A stretch of DNA of 64,000 nt from an uncultured Alphaproteobacteria bacterium (GCA_934273635.1 CAKQSV010000002.1:138149-202148); one strand, 5' to 3'. Shown: positions 33,909 to 43,838, counted from the first letter of the stretch. The notes: generated by a model from the letters alone, not told the origin. Numbers and translations: made by a program.

Positions 33909-36017
33909 CTAACGTGAATTTTGCCCCTTATTTTTGAGAATAAAGGCGCTGTTCTCATTGACCCGTGTTTGCGGCGCGCGGTTTTTGTGACTGAGAATAA
34001 CGTACGAAAACGGTTTTAAGCCATAAACATCACCGGCGTGAAAGTCTTTTTGCTCATCGACAAAGCCCGATTTTGACGAATCAAAAATCAACTTCCAACT
34101 TCCTCCTGACGGCGGGGTCGGTAATTGATAATCAACGGTGTGATAGTCTTCGCCCGAGACCATAATCATAAAGTCGTCATCGGCGCCGCCGGCCTGTTTG
34201 CTACTGCCGTTCAGCATATACGCACCAGTTTTGGCATAAGGCGTCTGCCAATCCTGAGGCTCCATCTCTTTAGCATCGGGACGCAACCAGACAATATCCT
34301 TGACGCCGTTGGCGGCAACTTCTTCTCCGGTAAAAAGCTCCAGACTGTTAAACACCGGATGTTTTTTACGAAAAGCATTCAAGCGGCAGATATTCAAAAA
34401 CAATTTTTTATTCTCGGCGTCAAGCGCTTTCCAGTCGATCCATACGGTTTTGTTGTCTATGCAATAAGGATTGTTATTGGGGCTGGAATAACCTCGCTCG
34501 TCGCCGGCACGCATAAACGGCACGCCTTTGCTCAAAATATCAAACGCGGCATTACTGACTGAGCGCAGATACAACTCGTCTCGATTGGACGATTTGCGAT
34601 ATTCGTCATGGCTGCCGTCACGTCCGTCTTCGCCATTGGGGCGAGTATCTTTCACATGCTCAAACGCGCCAACCAGACTAAAACCATCGTGTGAACGTCC
34701 GGTGCCAATCACGGCACTGCTGTGTTCCTGCGGGTCAATCAACGCCGAGCCGGCGACTTGCGTGGCAAACTCACCCTGCAAACCGGCGCGGGAGCTGAAA
34801 AAGTGCGCGTCAAATTTATGTCGGCGGTCGCTCCACTCCTTAACGCCTTTTATTTGCCCTGAAAAACGTCCCGAGAAATTACCCCGCAGAGCGCTCCACG
34901 GCTCAACGCAAATATCCAAATTTAACTTCTCGCGCGCATAACGCAGTTCCTGCATAAAGCCGCCGTTATCCAAAAACTCGCCATACTGATTGAGAGCGCA
35001 GTCGCCGCCCAAATCAAAACGAAGACCGTCAATGCCCATCTTGCTGACAAAATTGAGGTAATCGTGCAAGACTTGTTGTCCGGCAGGCGTGTTCAGATTA
35101 AAGTTATTATCGCAACCGGTGGTATTGGAATAATGCGCCAAATCACCGCCGTTGGAAAGATAATATGACGGGCTGTCGAGCAGTTTATAAGACAAGGCGC
35201 GCCCTTTCCACCCCTGCGCCTCATACTCGCCGGTGTGATTAAACACCACATCGAGCGTGAGTTTCATCCCGCGGGAGTGCAAAGCATTAATCACCGCCTT
35301 CAAATCCTCATGCGTGCCATAACGCGGGTTGACGGCAAAGTGGCAATAAGGATTATAGCCCCAGTTGTCGGTATATCCCTCATCTTGCCGCAGAAAACGT
35401 CCGGGGCAAGTCGGCGTTATCGGCATAAGCTCAACATTATTCACGCCGAGTTGTTCCAGATAATCAAGTATTTGCGGATTGGTCAGCGCTTTCAGGCGAC
35501 CGCGCTCATCTTCCGGCAGGTTGAAATTTTGGATGGTAAAGTTGCGGACGTGCATTTCAAAAATGCTGTTTTTACCCCACGGAATTTGCGGTTTTTGGTG
35601 CAAATAAGGATATTTGGCGGCGTCTTTAAACGGGTTTTGCTCCACCACCACCGACTTGGGCATATACGGCGCGCTGTCAATATTATTGCCGCCGTCGAGC
35701 GCGTCGGTCTCCCAATCTTTAATCACAGAAGAGACTTCTAAGCCATAAGGGTCGACCGCCAATTTTTGCGGGTTGAAAAACAAGCCTTGCTCGGGATTAT
35801 AGTCGCCATAAGCGCGATAGCCGTATTTTTGCCCCGCTTTGATGTGCGGAACTTTAACCGACCAAACATCTTGTTCTTTGATCATGGGAACACGGGTTTC
35901 GGTTTGTTCGTCATCAGAGAACAAACACAATTCTAACTTTTGAGCATGAGAAGAGAATACGGAAAACTCCGTAGAATCGGGGGAGAAAGTCGCTCCCAGT
36001 TTATACGGTTCAGACAT
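33909..36017 (-). CDS. glgX: Glycogen debranching enzyme (isoamylase type)
   Basis: 702 aa from the ATG at 36017, with GAAGG before it; a TTG at 36029 is less likely. N-terminal carbohydrate-binding/Ig domain (KLGATFSPDSTEFSVFSSHA), then a GH13 barrel: DVVFNHTGE, nucleophile Asp in GLRFDLGGD, acid Glu in CVEPWSA, GRSHDGFS for the last Asp region. It hydrolyses alpha-1,6 branches. No glgA/B/C is adjacent. First gene of an operon with the Memo fusion and the peptidase. Confidence 0.9.
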   Translation of the reverse strand: MSEPYKLGATFSPDSTEFSVFSSHAQKLELCLFSDDEQTETRVPMIKEQDVWSVKVPHIKAGQKYGYRAYGDYNPEQGLFFNPQKLAVDPYGLEVSSVIKDWETDALDGGNNIDSAPYMPKSVVVEQNPFKDAAKYPYLHQKPQIPWGKNSIFEMHVRNFTIQNFNLPEDERGRLKALTNPQILDYLEQLGVNNVELMPITPTCPGRFLRQDEGYTDNWGYNPYCHFAVNPRYGTHEDLKAVINALHSRGMKLTLDVVFNHTGEYEAQGWKGRALSYKLLDSPSYYLSNGGDLAHYSNTTGCDNNFNLNTPAGQQVLHDYLNFVSKMGIDGLRFDLGGDCALNQYGEFLDNGGFMQELRYAREKLNLDICVEPWSALRGNFSGRFSGQIKGVKEWSDRRHKFDAHFFSSRAGLQGEFATQVAGSALIDPQEHSSAVIGTGRSHDGFSLVGAFEHVKDTRPNGEDGRDGSHDEYRKSSNRDELYLRSVSNAAFDILSKGVPFMRAGDERGYSSPNNNPYCIDNKTVWIDWKALDAENKKLFLNICRLNAFRKKHPVFNSLELFTGEEVAANGVKDIVWLRPDAKEMEPQDWQTPYAKTGAYMLNGSSKQAGGADDDFMIMVSGEDYHTVDYQLPTPPSGGSWKLIFDSSKSGFVDEQKDFHAGDVYGLKPFSYVILSHKNRAPQTRVNENSAFILKNKGQNSR

Positions 36018-36091
36018 TAATACCTTCAATAAAAAAACGTTTACAATTAATGCTTAAAATATAAAACCTTTTCCCCGATTTTCCAAGAACT

Positions 36092-36757
36092 TTAAGCGTT
36101 TGTCCCGATATTTTGGTAAAAATCCTCAAAATTGTTAAAATAAACAATTTTATTGTTGTATTCTCCTTCGTCTCCCCAAATGGAGCGACCTATGCGAATC
36201 GGCGTCACATTTGCATCAATCGCCGCCTGACTATCCATCGGACTATCGCCAACCATCCACGCCGCCTCGGGAGCAATCGCTTGCTTTGCCACATCATCAG
36301 CCAGCGCGTATAGAATCTGTTGCGGCGAGGGCTTATCCGCCGGTGCCTCGTGCCCGCACACGATTTTACGAAAGCGAATTTTCGGCAATAGCAGTTTGCG
36401 CTCAAGCTCCAACAAACAACGCTCTTTATTGCTGACAACGTACAACTGCACACCCTTGCCGCTCAAAAGCTCCAGCACCTTTTCAGCATAGGGATAAACC
36501 CTGATTTTTTGCGGCATAATTTGTTTATAAACCTCACGGTATTCCTCATAAGCCTTATCCGCCGCCGCGCCGAAAATAAGCGGAAAATTATCCTTAAACG
36601 ACAAGTTACGGTCACGCCGTTTCTTGGCCTCTTCCCAACACGGCAGATTATATTTTTTCAGCACAATCTCCACCGCCTGCGTCAACGAGCTACGACTCTC
36701 AACCAATGTGTTATCCCAATCAAACAGCGCGTATTTTAACTTTGAAACATCCAACAT
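36092..36757 (-). CDS. HAD-superfamily phosphatase (phosphoglycolate phosphatase-like)
   Basis: 221 aa from the ATG at 36757, preceded by AAAGGAAAATAT. HAD motifs: FDWDNTLVES (I), VVSNKERC (II), Lys in PADKPSPQ (III), GDSPMDSQAA (IV). The helical cap between motifs I and II places it near Gph/PGP-type phosphatases. Substrate unknown. Last gene of the long suf-suc-comF run. Confidence 0.85.
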   Translation of the reverse strand: MLDVSKLKYALFDWDNTLVESRSSLTQAVEIVLKKYNLPCWEEAKKRRDRNLSFKDNFPLIFGAAADKAYEEYREVYKQIMPQKIRVYPYAEKVLELLSGKGVQLYVVSNKERCLLELERKLLLPKIRFRKIVCGHEAPADKPSPQQILYALADDVAKQAIAPEAAWMVGDSPMDSQAAIDANVTPIRIGRSIWGDEGEYNNKIVYFNNFEDFYQNIGTNA

Positions 36758-36805
36758 ATATTTTCCTTTCGCTTTTTGATATATCCGCTTTTGCCTTAAA
36801 ATCAA

Positions 36806-37528
36806 CTAACCACGCACCACGCGCGCCACTGTTAGCGCGTCCACGCTCAAAGCGCCCGCCGCCAACAACGCCAAAGCACACTCGCGCAATGTCGAGCCCG
36901 TGGTCATCACATCATCAACCACCACTACTCTTTTGCCTTTGAAGACATTTGGAGCTGATACGCTGAACGCGTTTTTGACGTTACGGGTGCGCTCGCGACC
37001 ATTAAACTCAACTTGAGGGCGCGTATTTTTGTGCCGTTGCAATGCCGTATAATCCACCGGCAACCCGCTCAACTTTGCCAACTCGGCGCACAGCAACGCC
37101 GCTTGATTGTAGCGACGGTGACGCAACCGCGCTGAATGCAACGGCACAGGGACAATCATATCAACACCCTGTTGCCAAATATCATGACCCGCGGCATATA
37201 GCCACCGCGCCAAAAACGGCGCGTTTTCGGTCTTGTCATAAAACTTTAAGCCCAATAACAGCGGGCGGCTATTATCGTCATAATAAACCTGAGAGCGCAG
37301 CATACGAAACGGATTGTTCTTATCACTCACGCAGACAGCGCAACTCGGCACATTGCGCCCCGACGGCAATGGGGTTCCACACCGACGACAAATCGGCTCG
37401 CTGATCAAACGAATTTTTTGAAAACAGTCGGCGCACAGCCCGTTCTCGCCGCTCAAAACTTTACCGCACAACAGGCACCGCGGCGGCAGCAGCAAATCAA
37501 TTATATTTTGCAACCAACGACACATCAT
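36806..37528 (-). CDS. comF: ComF family phosphoribosyltransferase-like protein
   Basis: 240 aa. N-terminal zinc-finger cysteines CLLCGK, CADC, CRRCG, CAVC, then a PRTase domain with the PRPP loop RVVVVDDVMTTGSTLREC. ComF homologues take part in DNA uptake and recombination. The ATG overlaps the sucD stop (ATGA); a second ATG at 37525 is possible. Confidence 0.9.
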   Translation of the reverse strand: MMCRWLQNIIDLLLPPRCLLCGKVLSGENGLCADCFQKIRLISEPICRRCGTPLPSGRNVPSCAVCVSDKNNPFRMLRSQVYYDDNSRPLLLGLKFYDKTENAPFLARWLYAAGHDIWQQGVDMIVPVPLHSARLRHRRYNQAALLCAELAKLSGLPVDYTALQRHKNTRPQVEFNGRERTRNVKNAFSVSAPNVFKGKRVVVVDDVMTTGSTLRECALALLAAGALSVDALTVARVVRG

Positions 37529-38397
37529 GCTAAAAGTTTTGCCAACTCGTCGCGGATATCGTTGATGTTGTCAACCATAATCATCCCCGCCTGACGCATG
37601 GCGTTGATTTTGTCTTGCACGGTGATGTTGCCGTTGGTGATAAGGTCGCCGGCATAGCCCATTTTATGCCCCGCGGGAACGGTATTGCCCGCCACAAAAC
37701 CAATCACCGGCTTTTTGCGCTTCAGCGACTGATAAAACGCGGCGCCCTGCTCCTCAAACGTGCCGCCCATTTGCCCCAACATCACAATCACATCGGTATC
37801 GTCATCTTCGTGAAAAGCCCGCAAGACATCAACAAAATCCATACCGATAATCATATCATCGCCCAAACCGATGACCGTCGATTGTCCGGCATTGGCGCGC
37901 GTGGTCTCCAACACCGCCTCATACGTCAGCGAAGAAGATCGAGACACAACGCCCACCCGACCGGGGTGGTGGATATTTTCAGGAAACACACCGAGATTTG
38001 CCGCCTCGGGGGTGATGATTCCAGGGGTATTGGGACCGATGAGTTTGGTTTTGGTGCCTTTGAGAATCGCCTTCACTTCCATCATATCTTTAACCGGCAC
38101 ATTGTCGGCAATACACACCATTAAGTCTAAGCCTGATTCAACGCCCTCAATAACGGCGGAGACAACTTGACGTGCAGGCACAAACATAACCGACGCGTTG
38201 GCTCCGGTTGCCGCCACAGCCTCGCTCACGCGATCAAAAACCGGCACACCCAAATGCACCGTTCCGCCTTTGTTTGGCGTGACACCGGCAACAATATTCG
38301 TGCCGTTAGACAAACTGCGTTTAATGTGGAAAGAGGCTTGCGTACCGGTGATACCTTGCACCAAAACTTTGGTATTTTTATCAACAAAAATCGACAT
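37525..38397 (-). CDS. sucD: Succinyl-CoA ligase alpha subunit-like, active-site histidine replaced
   Basis: 290 aa, full length and alignable with SucD end to end: VLVQGITGTQASFH CoA-binding start, GVTPNKGGTVHLGVPVF, IGPNTPGIITP, VGVVSRSSSLTYEA. However, the phospho-histidine motif RMGHAGA reads KMGYAGD (Tyr codon at 37654-37656), the interacting Glu of GEIGG is Gln (GQMGG), and GPNCPG is GPNTPG. Normal phosphoryl transfer through His should not be possible. Starts at the sucC stop. Either the pair is a repurposed or inactive paralogue or it uses another mechanism. Confidence 0.8.
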   Translation of the reverse strand: MSIFVDKNTKVLVQGITGTQASFHIKRSLSNGTNIVAGVTPNKGGTVHLGVPVFDRVSEAVAATGANASVMFVPARQVVSAVIEGVESGLDLMVCIADNVPVKDMMEVKAILKGTKTKLIGPNTPGIITPEAANLGVFPENIHHPGRVGVVSRSSSLTYEAVLETTRANAGQSTVIGLGDDMIIGMDFVDVLRAFHEDDDTDVIVMLGQMGGTFEEQGAAFYQSLKRKKPVIGFVAGNTVPAGHKMGYAGDLITNGNITVQDKINAMRQAGMIMVDNINDIRDELAKLLA

Positions 38398-39602
38398 CAG
38401 TCACTTTCCTCCATGGCCTGCAACAATTTGTTGACCGAATCTTCCATGTCTTGCGCGATAATTACCGGCAGGTGCGAATTTTCTAAAATCGCGGTTGCCT
38501 CATCTTTGTTCGTGCCCTCAAAACGCACCACCAACGGTACGTTTAAGCCAACCTCGGAGGCGGCAGAGACAATTCCGTCCGCTAACAGATTACACCGCAA
38601 AAAACCACCCACGGCATTAATCAAAATTCCTTCAACCCGAGGGTCGGTCATAATCAACTTAATACCGGCGGCGATTTTATCTTTATCAACACCGCCTTTA
38701 ACGTTCAAAAAGCAAGCCGTATTCTCGCCCTTGGCTTTTATCAAATCCATCGCAGACAGCGCAATGCCGTCACCGTTGACAATACAACCGACACTGCCGC
38801 CCTCAAACGAACAATACTGAAAACCGTTTTTGACGGCGCGCAACTCGCGCTCCTCTATCTCATAAGCGTCAAACAACGGCAACAATTTTTGCTGACGATA
38901 CATAGCCTTATCATCAATCGACAACTTGGCGTCAAGCGCGATAATCTCGCCGCGCGTGTCAATCCCCGCCGGATTAATCTCAAGCATAAGCGCGTCGTTG
39001 TCGCTAAAAGCCTTAAACAAGCCTTGCAAAAACTTTTTAAGATTGGGCAAATAGCGCGGTTTGAGTTGCAAAAACGCCGCAACTTCTTTGATTTGAGCCA
39101 GATTCGCGCCCTTTTGCAAGTTGAGCGGAACACGCAAAATTTGTTCCGGCGTCTTTGCCGCAATCTCGGTAATATCGGCTTTGGAAAGGTTGGCCACCAT
39201 TAAGGTTATGGCGGCGTTAAGACGGTCTATGACTAAACCGGCATAAAAAATTTGTTTAATTTTATGAAACGCCTCAACATAAACACGGGTCACACGCTTG
39301 CCTTTACTGCCGGTTTGCGGCGTGACCAAAGTCGCCCCCAACATACGCTCGGCCTCGGCCGCGATGTGGCGACGATACTTAATTTGTCTGATGCCGGTAC
39401 CTTTACCTGCCGATTTTTCAATAAAATGACCTTTATCACGCGCGCCGGACTGAATTTGCGCCTTGAGCATCCACGGACCGCGTTTGGAAACAGCCGCCGC
39501 AGCGCGCCGCGCCTCAAGCGGAGTATAGGCAATGCGACCTTGCGGAATTTTAATGCCGTAGTTACTGATTATGCGCTTGGCTTGGTACTCGTGTATGTTC
39601 AT
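38397..39602 (-). CDS. sucC: Succinyl-CoA ligase beta subunit-like, divergent
   Basis: 401 aa. MNIHEYQAKRIISNYGIKIP and the ATP-grasp core identify the family. Divergence from typical SucC is seen at KAQIQSGARDKG (usually KAQIHAGGRGKG), LNVKGGVDKDK (usually LDVGGGA) and GGFLRCNLLADG (usually GGIMRCDVIAEG). EINPAGI and LDAKLSIDD are kept. Its 1-base overlap with sucD shows the two still form a pair. Lies in the suf run, 9 bases after sufE. Confidence 0.8.
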   Translation of the reverse strand: MNIHEYQAKRIISNYGIKIPQGRIAYTPLEARRAAAAVSKRGPWMLKAQIQSGARDKGHFIEKSAGKGTGIRQIKYRRHIAAEAERMLGATLVTPQTGSKGKRVTRVYVEAFHKIKQIFYAGLVIDRLNAAITLMVANLSKADITEIAAKTPEQILRVPLNLQKGANLAQIKEVAAFLQLKPRYLPNLKKFLQGLFKAFSDNDALMLEINPAGIDTRGEIIALDAKLSIDDKAMYRQQKLLPLFDAYEIEERELRAVKNGFQYCSFEGGSVGCIVNGDGIALSAMDLIKAKGENTACFLNVKGGVDKDKIAAGIKLIMTDPRVEGILINAVGGFLRCNLLADGIVSAASEVGLNVPLVVRFEGTNKDEATAILENSHLPVIIAQDMEDSVNKLLQAMEESD

Positions 39603-39611
39603 AATTTGTCC

Positions 39612-40013
39612 CTAACCTAAGGTTGCCGCGTAATATTTGATTTTTTCAACCATAGAAAACAATCCGTTACGGCGGCTCGGACTTAAATGTTCTTGCAATC
39701 CGAGTTTAGCAAAAATTTCTTCAACTGCAATATTTTTAATCTCTTGTGCAGATTTATTTGAATAAATCATCAGCACAATCGCTATCAGCCCTTTGACAAT
39801 AAACGCGTCGCTGTCGCCCTTAAAGCTGATTTTGCCATCTTTGACTATCGGTTCCAACCAAACTTGAGACTGACAACCACGGACTTTCCACTCTTCGGTG
39901 CGAAACGCTTCATCTAGCGGTTCCAAATGCTCGCCAAGCTCAATAATATATTTATATTTTTCTTCCCAACCGTCCAAAAACGAAAAATTTTCAATCAAAT
40001 CTTCAATATTCAT
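39612..40013 (-). CDS. sufE: Sulfur acceptor protein SufE
   Basis: 133 aa. Accepts persulfide from SufS; the acceptor cysteine is in VRGCQSQVWL at about residue 52. IYSNKSAQEI and LGLQEHLSPSRRNGL are family features. Transcribed with the suf genes, 4 bases after sufT. Confidence 0.93.
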   Translation of the reverse strand: MNIEDLIENFSFLDGWEEKYKYIIELGEHLEPLDEAFRTEEWKVRGCQSQVWLEPIVKDGKISFKGDSDAFIVKGLIAIVLMIYSNKSAQEIKNIAVEEIFAKLGLQEHLSPSRRNGLFSMVEKIKYYAATLG

Positions 40014-40017
40014 CTGT

Positions 40018-40464
40018 TTACAAAAGCTCCATCATCGCTTTAGCCTCATCGCTCAGGCGGTCAATACTCCACGCCGGCTCCCAAACGATTTTAACACTCA
40101 CCCGTCCCACGCCTTCAACCAACGCCACGACATCCGCCGCCTGTTGGGGCAAGATTCCGGCCACGGGACACCCCGGGGCTGTCAGGGTCATATCAATATC
40201 AACATCGCCGTTCGGACTTTGGCGAATATCATAAACCAGACCCAAATCATAAATGTTTATAGAGATTTCGGGGTCGCACACGGTTTTCAGCGCCTCAATA
40301 ATATCTTCCTTGGCGGCAAGATTTTCGCCCTCGGGCAGTGGTTGACCCGCCGTCGCGGTATAGTCGGCAGGCAATTTGCCCTCGTCTTCGGTCGAGGGTT
40401 GACCTTGGGTCATCGCGCTCAAAAGCCCGAGTTCGTTCATATCAATATTACTGTCTTCGCTCAT
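40018..40464 (-). CDS. sufT: SufT / MIP18-family (DUF59) Fe-S maturation protein
   Basis: 148 aa. A 45-residue acidic N-tail is followed by the DUF59 domain: VCDPEISINIYDLGLVYDI, MTLTAPGCPVAG with the conserved Cys, and VKIVWEPAWSIDRLS. Helps Fe-S cluster delivery in suf operons. Confidence 0.92.
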   Translation of the reverse strand: MSEDSNIDMNELGLLSAMTQGQPSTEDEGKLPADYTATAGQPLPEGENLAAKEDIIEALKTVCDPEISINIYDLGLVYDIRQSPNGDVDIDMTLTAPGCPVAGILPQQAADVVALVEGVGRVSVKIVWEPAWSIDRLSDEAKAMMELL

Positions 40465-40466
40465 TA

Positions 40467-41357
40467 TTATTCCTCAACCATTAAAATAAGGCAAACTATC
40501 GACACCAACAGCAAGCCTAAATACCATGGGTTAATCTTTATATAGTGCTGATTATTTGATTTGGCAAACAAATATTCTCGTCCGACCACAATCCACACCG
40601 GATAAGCATGAACGATCGCCGCCACATAAGCCGGATTAGGACTGAGGTACATGGTGAAAGTTTTAAGCACGCTGTGCGCAATGGCAAACAGCACGAAAAA
40701 CCACGCAAAGCGCAAATTTTGAGGTTTGAAAACATCAAAAAACCGGCGGCGGCTCTGAAACGCAATATTGCACACGCCCGCAACGAGCGAGGTGATAAAG
40801 GTGTAATAAAACACCGCGGAGGCAATATTGGCGGCGCCGAGGTGGGTGGTCTCTTTGTTGCTGACATCAATAAAAGTTTCGCAAGCCATGGCCGCCAGCA
40901 AAAACCATAAGGCGCGGCGGTTGGCGCGGGCGCGGCTGATTAAAATCAGAGCCGTCGCCGTGCCACATAAGCACAGTACAATACCCGACAATTTTAACGG
41001 CGTGGCGGTCAGCACCGTCAGCTCAGAAGGGTGTAGCGCCATCCAGATGATAAAAATCAGGGCGATACTCACGGGATGTATCAGACTGGTGACCTCGGCG
41101 CCAAAGGTTTTGGCCGAATTAAGGATACGATTTTCGCCCAAAGAAAGAACAACACCTTGCAACAAGCAAAGCACATAAAACCCGATATTGGGAATCGGCT
41201 CAAAGCTCCAACAAAACGGCAGCAACACCAGTGCCGTGCCAAGCCCGCGATAAGCCATGAGCACCGACCCCTTAACCTTAATAAACTGGTTTATACCGAC
41301 ATAACTCGCCGTTAATACACTCAGCATAAGCGCGAAAATCCACCAGTAATTTTGCAT
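40467..41357 (-). CDS. EamA-type DMT superfamily transporter
   Basis: 296 aa, about ten hydrophobic segments in two EamA halves (residues about 1-140 and 150-296). Substrate unknown. It sits inside the suf operon between sufS and sufT with a 2-base gap to sufT, an uncommon place for a permease, so a link to cysteine or sulfur compounds is possible but only inferred. Confidence 0.82.
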   Translation of the reverse strand: MQNYWWIFALMLSVLTASYVGINQFIKVKGSVLMAYRGLGTALVLLPFCWSFEPIPNIGFYVLCLLQGVVLSLGENRILNSAKTFGAEVTSLIHPVSIALIFIIWMALHPSELTVLTATPLKLSGIVLCLCGTATALILISRARANRRALWFLLAAMACETFIDVSNKETTHLGAANIASAVFYYTFITSLVAGVCNIAFQSRRRFFDVFKPQNLRFAWFFVLFAIAHSVLKTFTMYLSPNPAYVAAIVHAYPVWIVVGREYLFAKSNNQHYIKINPWYLGLLLVSIVCLILMVEE

Positions 41358-41382
41358 TATTTTCCCCTACGCGCCGAGTTTT

Positions 41383-42597
41383 TCAGAAAAACTTTTGCGC
41401 TTTAATAATCGCGGCGCACAAGGCGTCAACATCTTCTTTGGTGTTATAAAGTCCTAAAGACGCGCGCGCCAAAGATTCATACCCCATACGGTTGACTATC
41501 GGCTGCGCGCAATGGTGTCCGGTGCGTACCGAAACGCCCTCTTTGTCAAGAATAAAAGCCAAATCCTGCGGGTGCATACCATCCACCGCAAAGGAGAACA
41601 CGCCGCCTTTGTTCGGCGCGTCGCCCACAATATGCAAACCTTTAATCTCACGCAATTTGGCGGTTGTATAGCGTGTCAACTCGTCTTCGTGCGCGGTGAT
41701 ATTTTCCATACCCAAGTTCATCATATAGCGCAACGCCTCGCCCAAGCCGATGGCTTGCATAATCGCCGGCGTGCCCGCCTCAAACCGAAACGGAGGCTCG
41801 TTGAACTCGGCTTTTTCGTAGGTGACCGAAGCCACCATATCGCCTCCGTACTGATAAGGCGGCATGGTGTTTAGGACATCATACTTGCCATACAAAACGC
41901 CGATACCGCTCGGACCATAGGTTTTGTGCCCCGAAAAGACCAGAAAATCACAATCCAAATCCTGCACATCTATTTTTTGATGCACGGCATACTGGCAGGC
42001 GTCGACTAAAAACAACGCCCCAACCGCATGCGCCTGCGCTATCATTTTTTTTATCGGGAAAATCGTTCCCAAAACATTTGACATACCGGCGACTGCCACC
42101 AATTTGGTTTTAGCGGTCAGTTGCTTGAGGTATTCTTCTTCAAGATATTCGCCGTTATCCCCGAGTTTGAAAATTTTGAGGGTGAAGCCGATTTCATCTC
42201 GTAAAGCCTGCCACGGCACAAGGTTGGCGTGGTGTTCCGCCTCAGAGACGACCACCTCGTCACCCGCTTTGAGATAGCGCCGTCCCCATGTCGACGCCAC
42301 AAGATTAACACCCTCGGTCGCATTGCGCACAAACACAATCTCTTTATCACTCAATGAGTTCAAAAACTCATGCACTCGACTGCGCGCCTCTTCATATTCG
42401 GCGGTGATGGTCTCGGACAAATAGTATGACCCACGGTGCACATTGGCATAAGCCTGCAAATATAGGTTGCGCATTTTTTCCAAAACCGGCAGCGGTTTTT
42501 GCGCCGACGCCGCCGAATCCATAAAAATATTAGGTTTACCGTTAATCAGCTCCCCCAATATCGGAAAATCTTTGCGAATCTCATACACATCATACAT
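41383..42597 (-). CDS. sufS: Cysteine desulfurase SufS
   Basis: 404 aa. PLP-dependent class V fold: the PLP lysine is in FLVFSGHKTYGPSGIGVLYG, the catalytic Cys in VRTGHHCAQPIV near residue 364, and RNATEGVNLVA near the cofactor phosphate. Supplies sulfur for Fe-S clusters, with SufE as acceptor. Confidence 0.95.
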   Translation of the reverse strand: MYDVYEIRKDFPILGELINGKPNIFMDSAASAQKPLPVLEKMRNLYLQAYANVHRGSYYLSETITAEYEEARSRVHEFLNSLSDKEIVFVRNATEGVNLVASTWGRRYLKAGDEVVVSEAEHHANLVPWQALRDEIGFTLKIFKLGDNGEYLEEEYLKQLTAKTKLVAVAGMSNVLGTIFPIKKMIAQAHAVGALFLVDACQYAVHQKIDVQDLDCDFLVFSGHKTYGPSGIGVLYGKYDVLNTMPPYQYGGDMVASVTYEKAEFNEPPFRFEAGTPAIMQAIGLGEALRYMMNLGMENITAHEDELTRYTTAKLREIKGLHIVGDAPNKGGVFSFAVDGMHPQDLAFILDKEGVSVRTGHHCAQPIVNRMGYESLARASLGLYNTKEDVDALCAAIIKAQKFF

Positions 42598-42632
42598 CGT
42601 TACGCCTGCCTTTGCCTAAAAAAAATAGGCTT

Positions 42633-43838
42633 TCAGATTAAACTTTTAAACCACTCACGCACCGGCTCATCGCTGATTTTATCCAACACGTCGTTCAGAT
42701 AAGCGTCTATCAAAATTTGACGAGCCTCCTCAAGCCCGATGCCGCGCGCCTGCATATAAAACAGTTGCTCGGGATCCAGTTCGCCACTGGCGGCGCCGTG
42801 CGAACATTTAACATCATCGGCAAAAATTTCAAGCTCGGGTTTGACATCTATCTCGGCGTCATCGCTCAACAGAATCGCTTTATGCAACTGCGTGCCGCTG
42901 GTACAAACCGCGTTGGGCGCAATGTGTATCCGCCCCTGAAAAACGCCCTTGGCCTCGCCGCCGACCACGCCTTTGACCAACTGCGCCGACCTGGTGTGCG
43001 GCACATAGTGATAAACATTGGTGGTGGTGTCTATGGTCGCCCAACCGTTCATCAGATATGCGGCATTGACTTCAGCCTCCGCCCCTTCGCCATTGAGGAC
43101 GACTTCGGTCTCGTTACGCGCGATGTTCGCGCCTTTCTGCAGGCAAAATGAGCGGTAAACTCCGTCTTTGGCAACGCTCACGCCGCTGAAAGCAATGTGA
43201 TTGGCCTTAAACGCCTCGTTTTGATATTTGTAGTGTTGCAGAGCGGCGTTTGAGCGCACAAAAATCTCGTTCACAATATTCGCCAAATAGCGTGATTTAA
43301 CCTCGCCGTCATAGGTGTATCGCTCAATCAAACGAACGTTGCTGCCGCTTTCACACACAATAACATTGCGCAGATTGTAAAAGTAGTTTTTGCCGTTTGG
43401 AACAACATGGTAGTTGAGCACCAAAGGCTTGTCCAAGTTGCCGGTAACGGTGATGAACAACCCATGCTCAAGATAATAGTCGTTAAGAGCCACAAACGGA
43501 TGTTTTGAGGCGGCGGCATTTTGCCCAAGATAGGATACAGCCTCGGTTATCGGCGCGATTTTAACACCGATGATGTCGGGCAAGTCGGCACTGACGTATC
43601 CGTTGCCGATATTGATGACATAAGCCTCAAACGGCAATTCAGGCACTTTATCCGCTTTGAGTTGCGGCGGAAATTCATAGTCATCAACCCGCAAGTCACG
43701 CAGACGAGTATATTTCCAAGCCTCGGTCTTGGCGGTCGGCAAGCCGTGATTTTCAAATGCGCGCAGACCGTTTTGGCGGATTTGATGCAATTCCGCGCTG
43801 TCATCGGCGTGCGCTAAATTTTGAATCAAATTATCCAT
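42633..43838 (-). CDS. sufD: Fe-S assembly scaffold subunit SufD
   Basis: 401 aa. Beta-helix core of the SufB/SufD family with the C-terminal signature VKCSHGAASGELDPEQLFYM and GIGLEEARQ. Forms the SufBCD scaffold. Starts immediately after the sufC stop. Confidence 0.95.
   Translation of the reverse strand: MDNLIQNLAHADDSAELHQIRQNGLRAFENHGLPTAKTEAWKYTRLRDLRVDDYEFPPQLKADKVPELPFEAYVINIGNGYVSADLPDIIGVKIAPITEAVSYLGQNAAASKHPFVALNDYYLEHGLFITVTGNLDKPLVLNYHVVPNGKNYFYNLRNVIVCESGSNVRLIERYTYDGEVKSRYLANIVNEIFVRSNAALQHYKYQNEAFKANHIAFSGVSVAKDGVYRSFCLQKGANIARNETEVVLNGEGAEAEVNAAYLMNGWATIDTTTNVYHYVPHTRSAQLVKGVVGGEAKGVFQGRIHIAPNAVCTSGTQLHKAILLSDDAEIDVKPELEIFADDVKCSHGAASGELDPEQLFYMQARGIGLEEARQILIDAYLNDVLDKISDEPVREWFKSLI

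Noticed and set aside
37525..39602. SucCD as pseudogenes
   Set aside because: Both frames are full length, overlap in the normal way and keep structural motifs, so decay is not supported; altered function is more likely.
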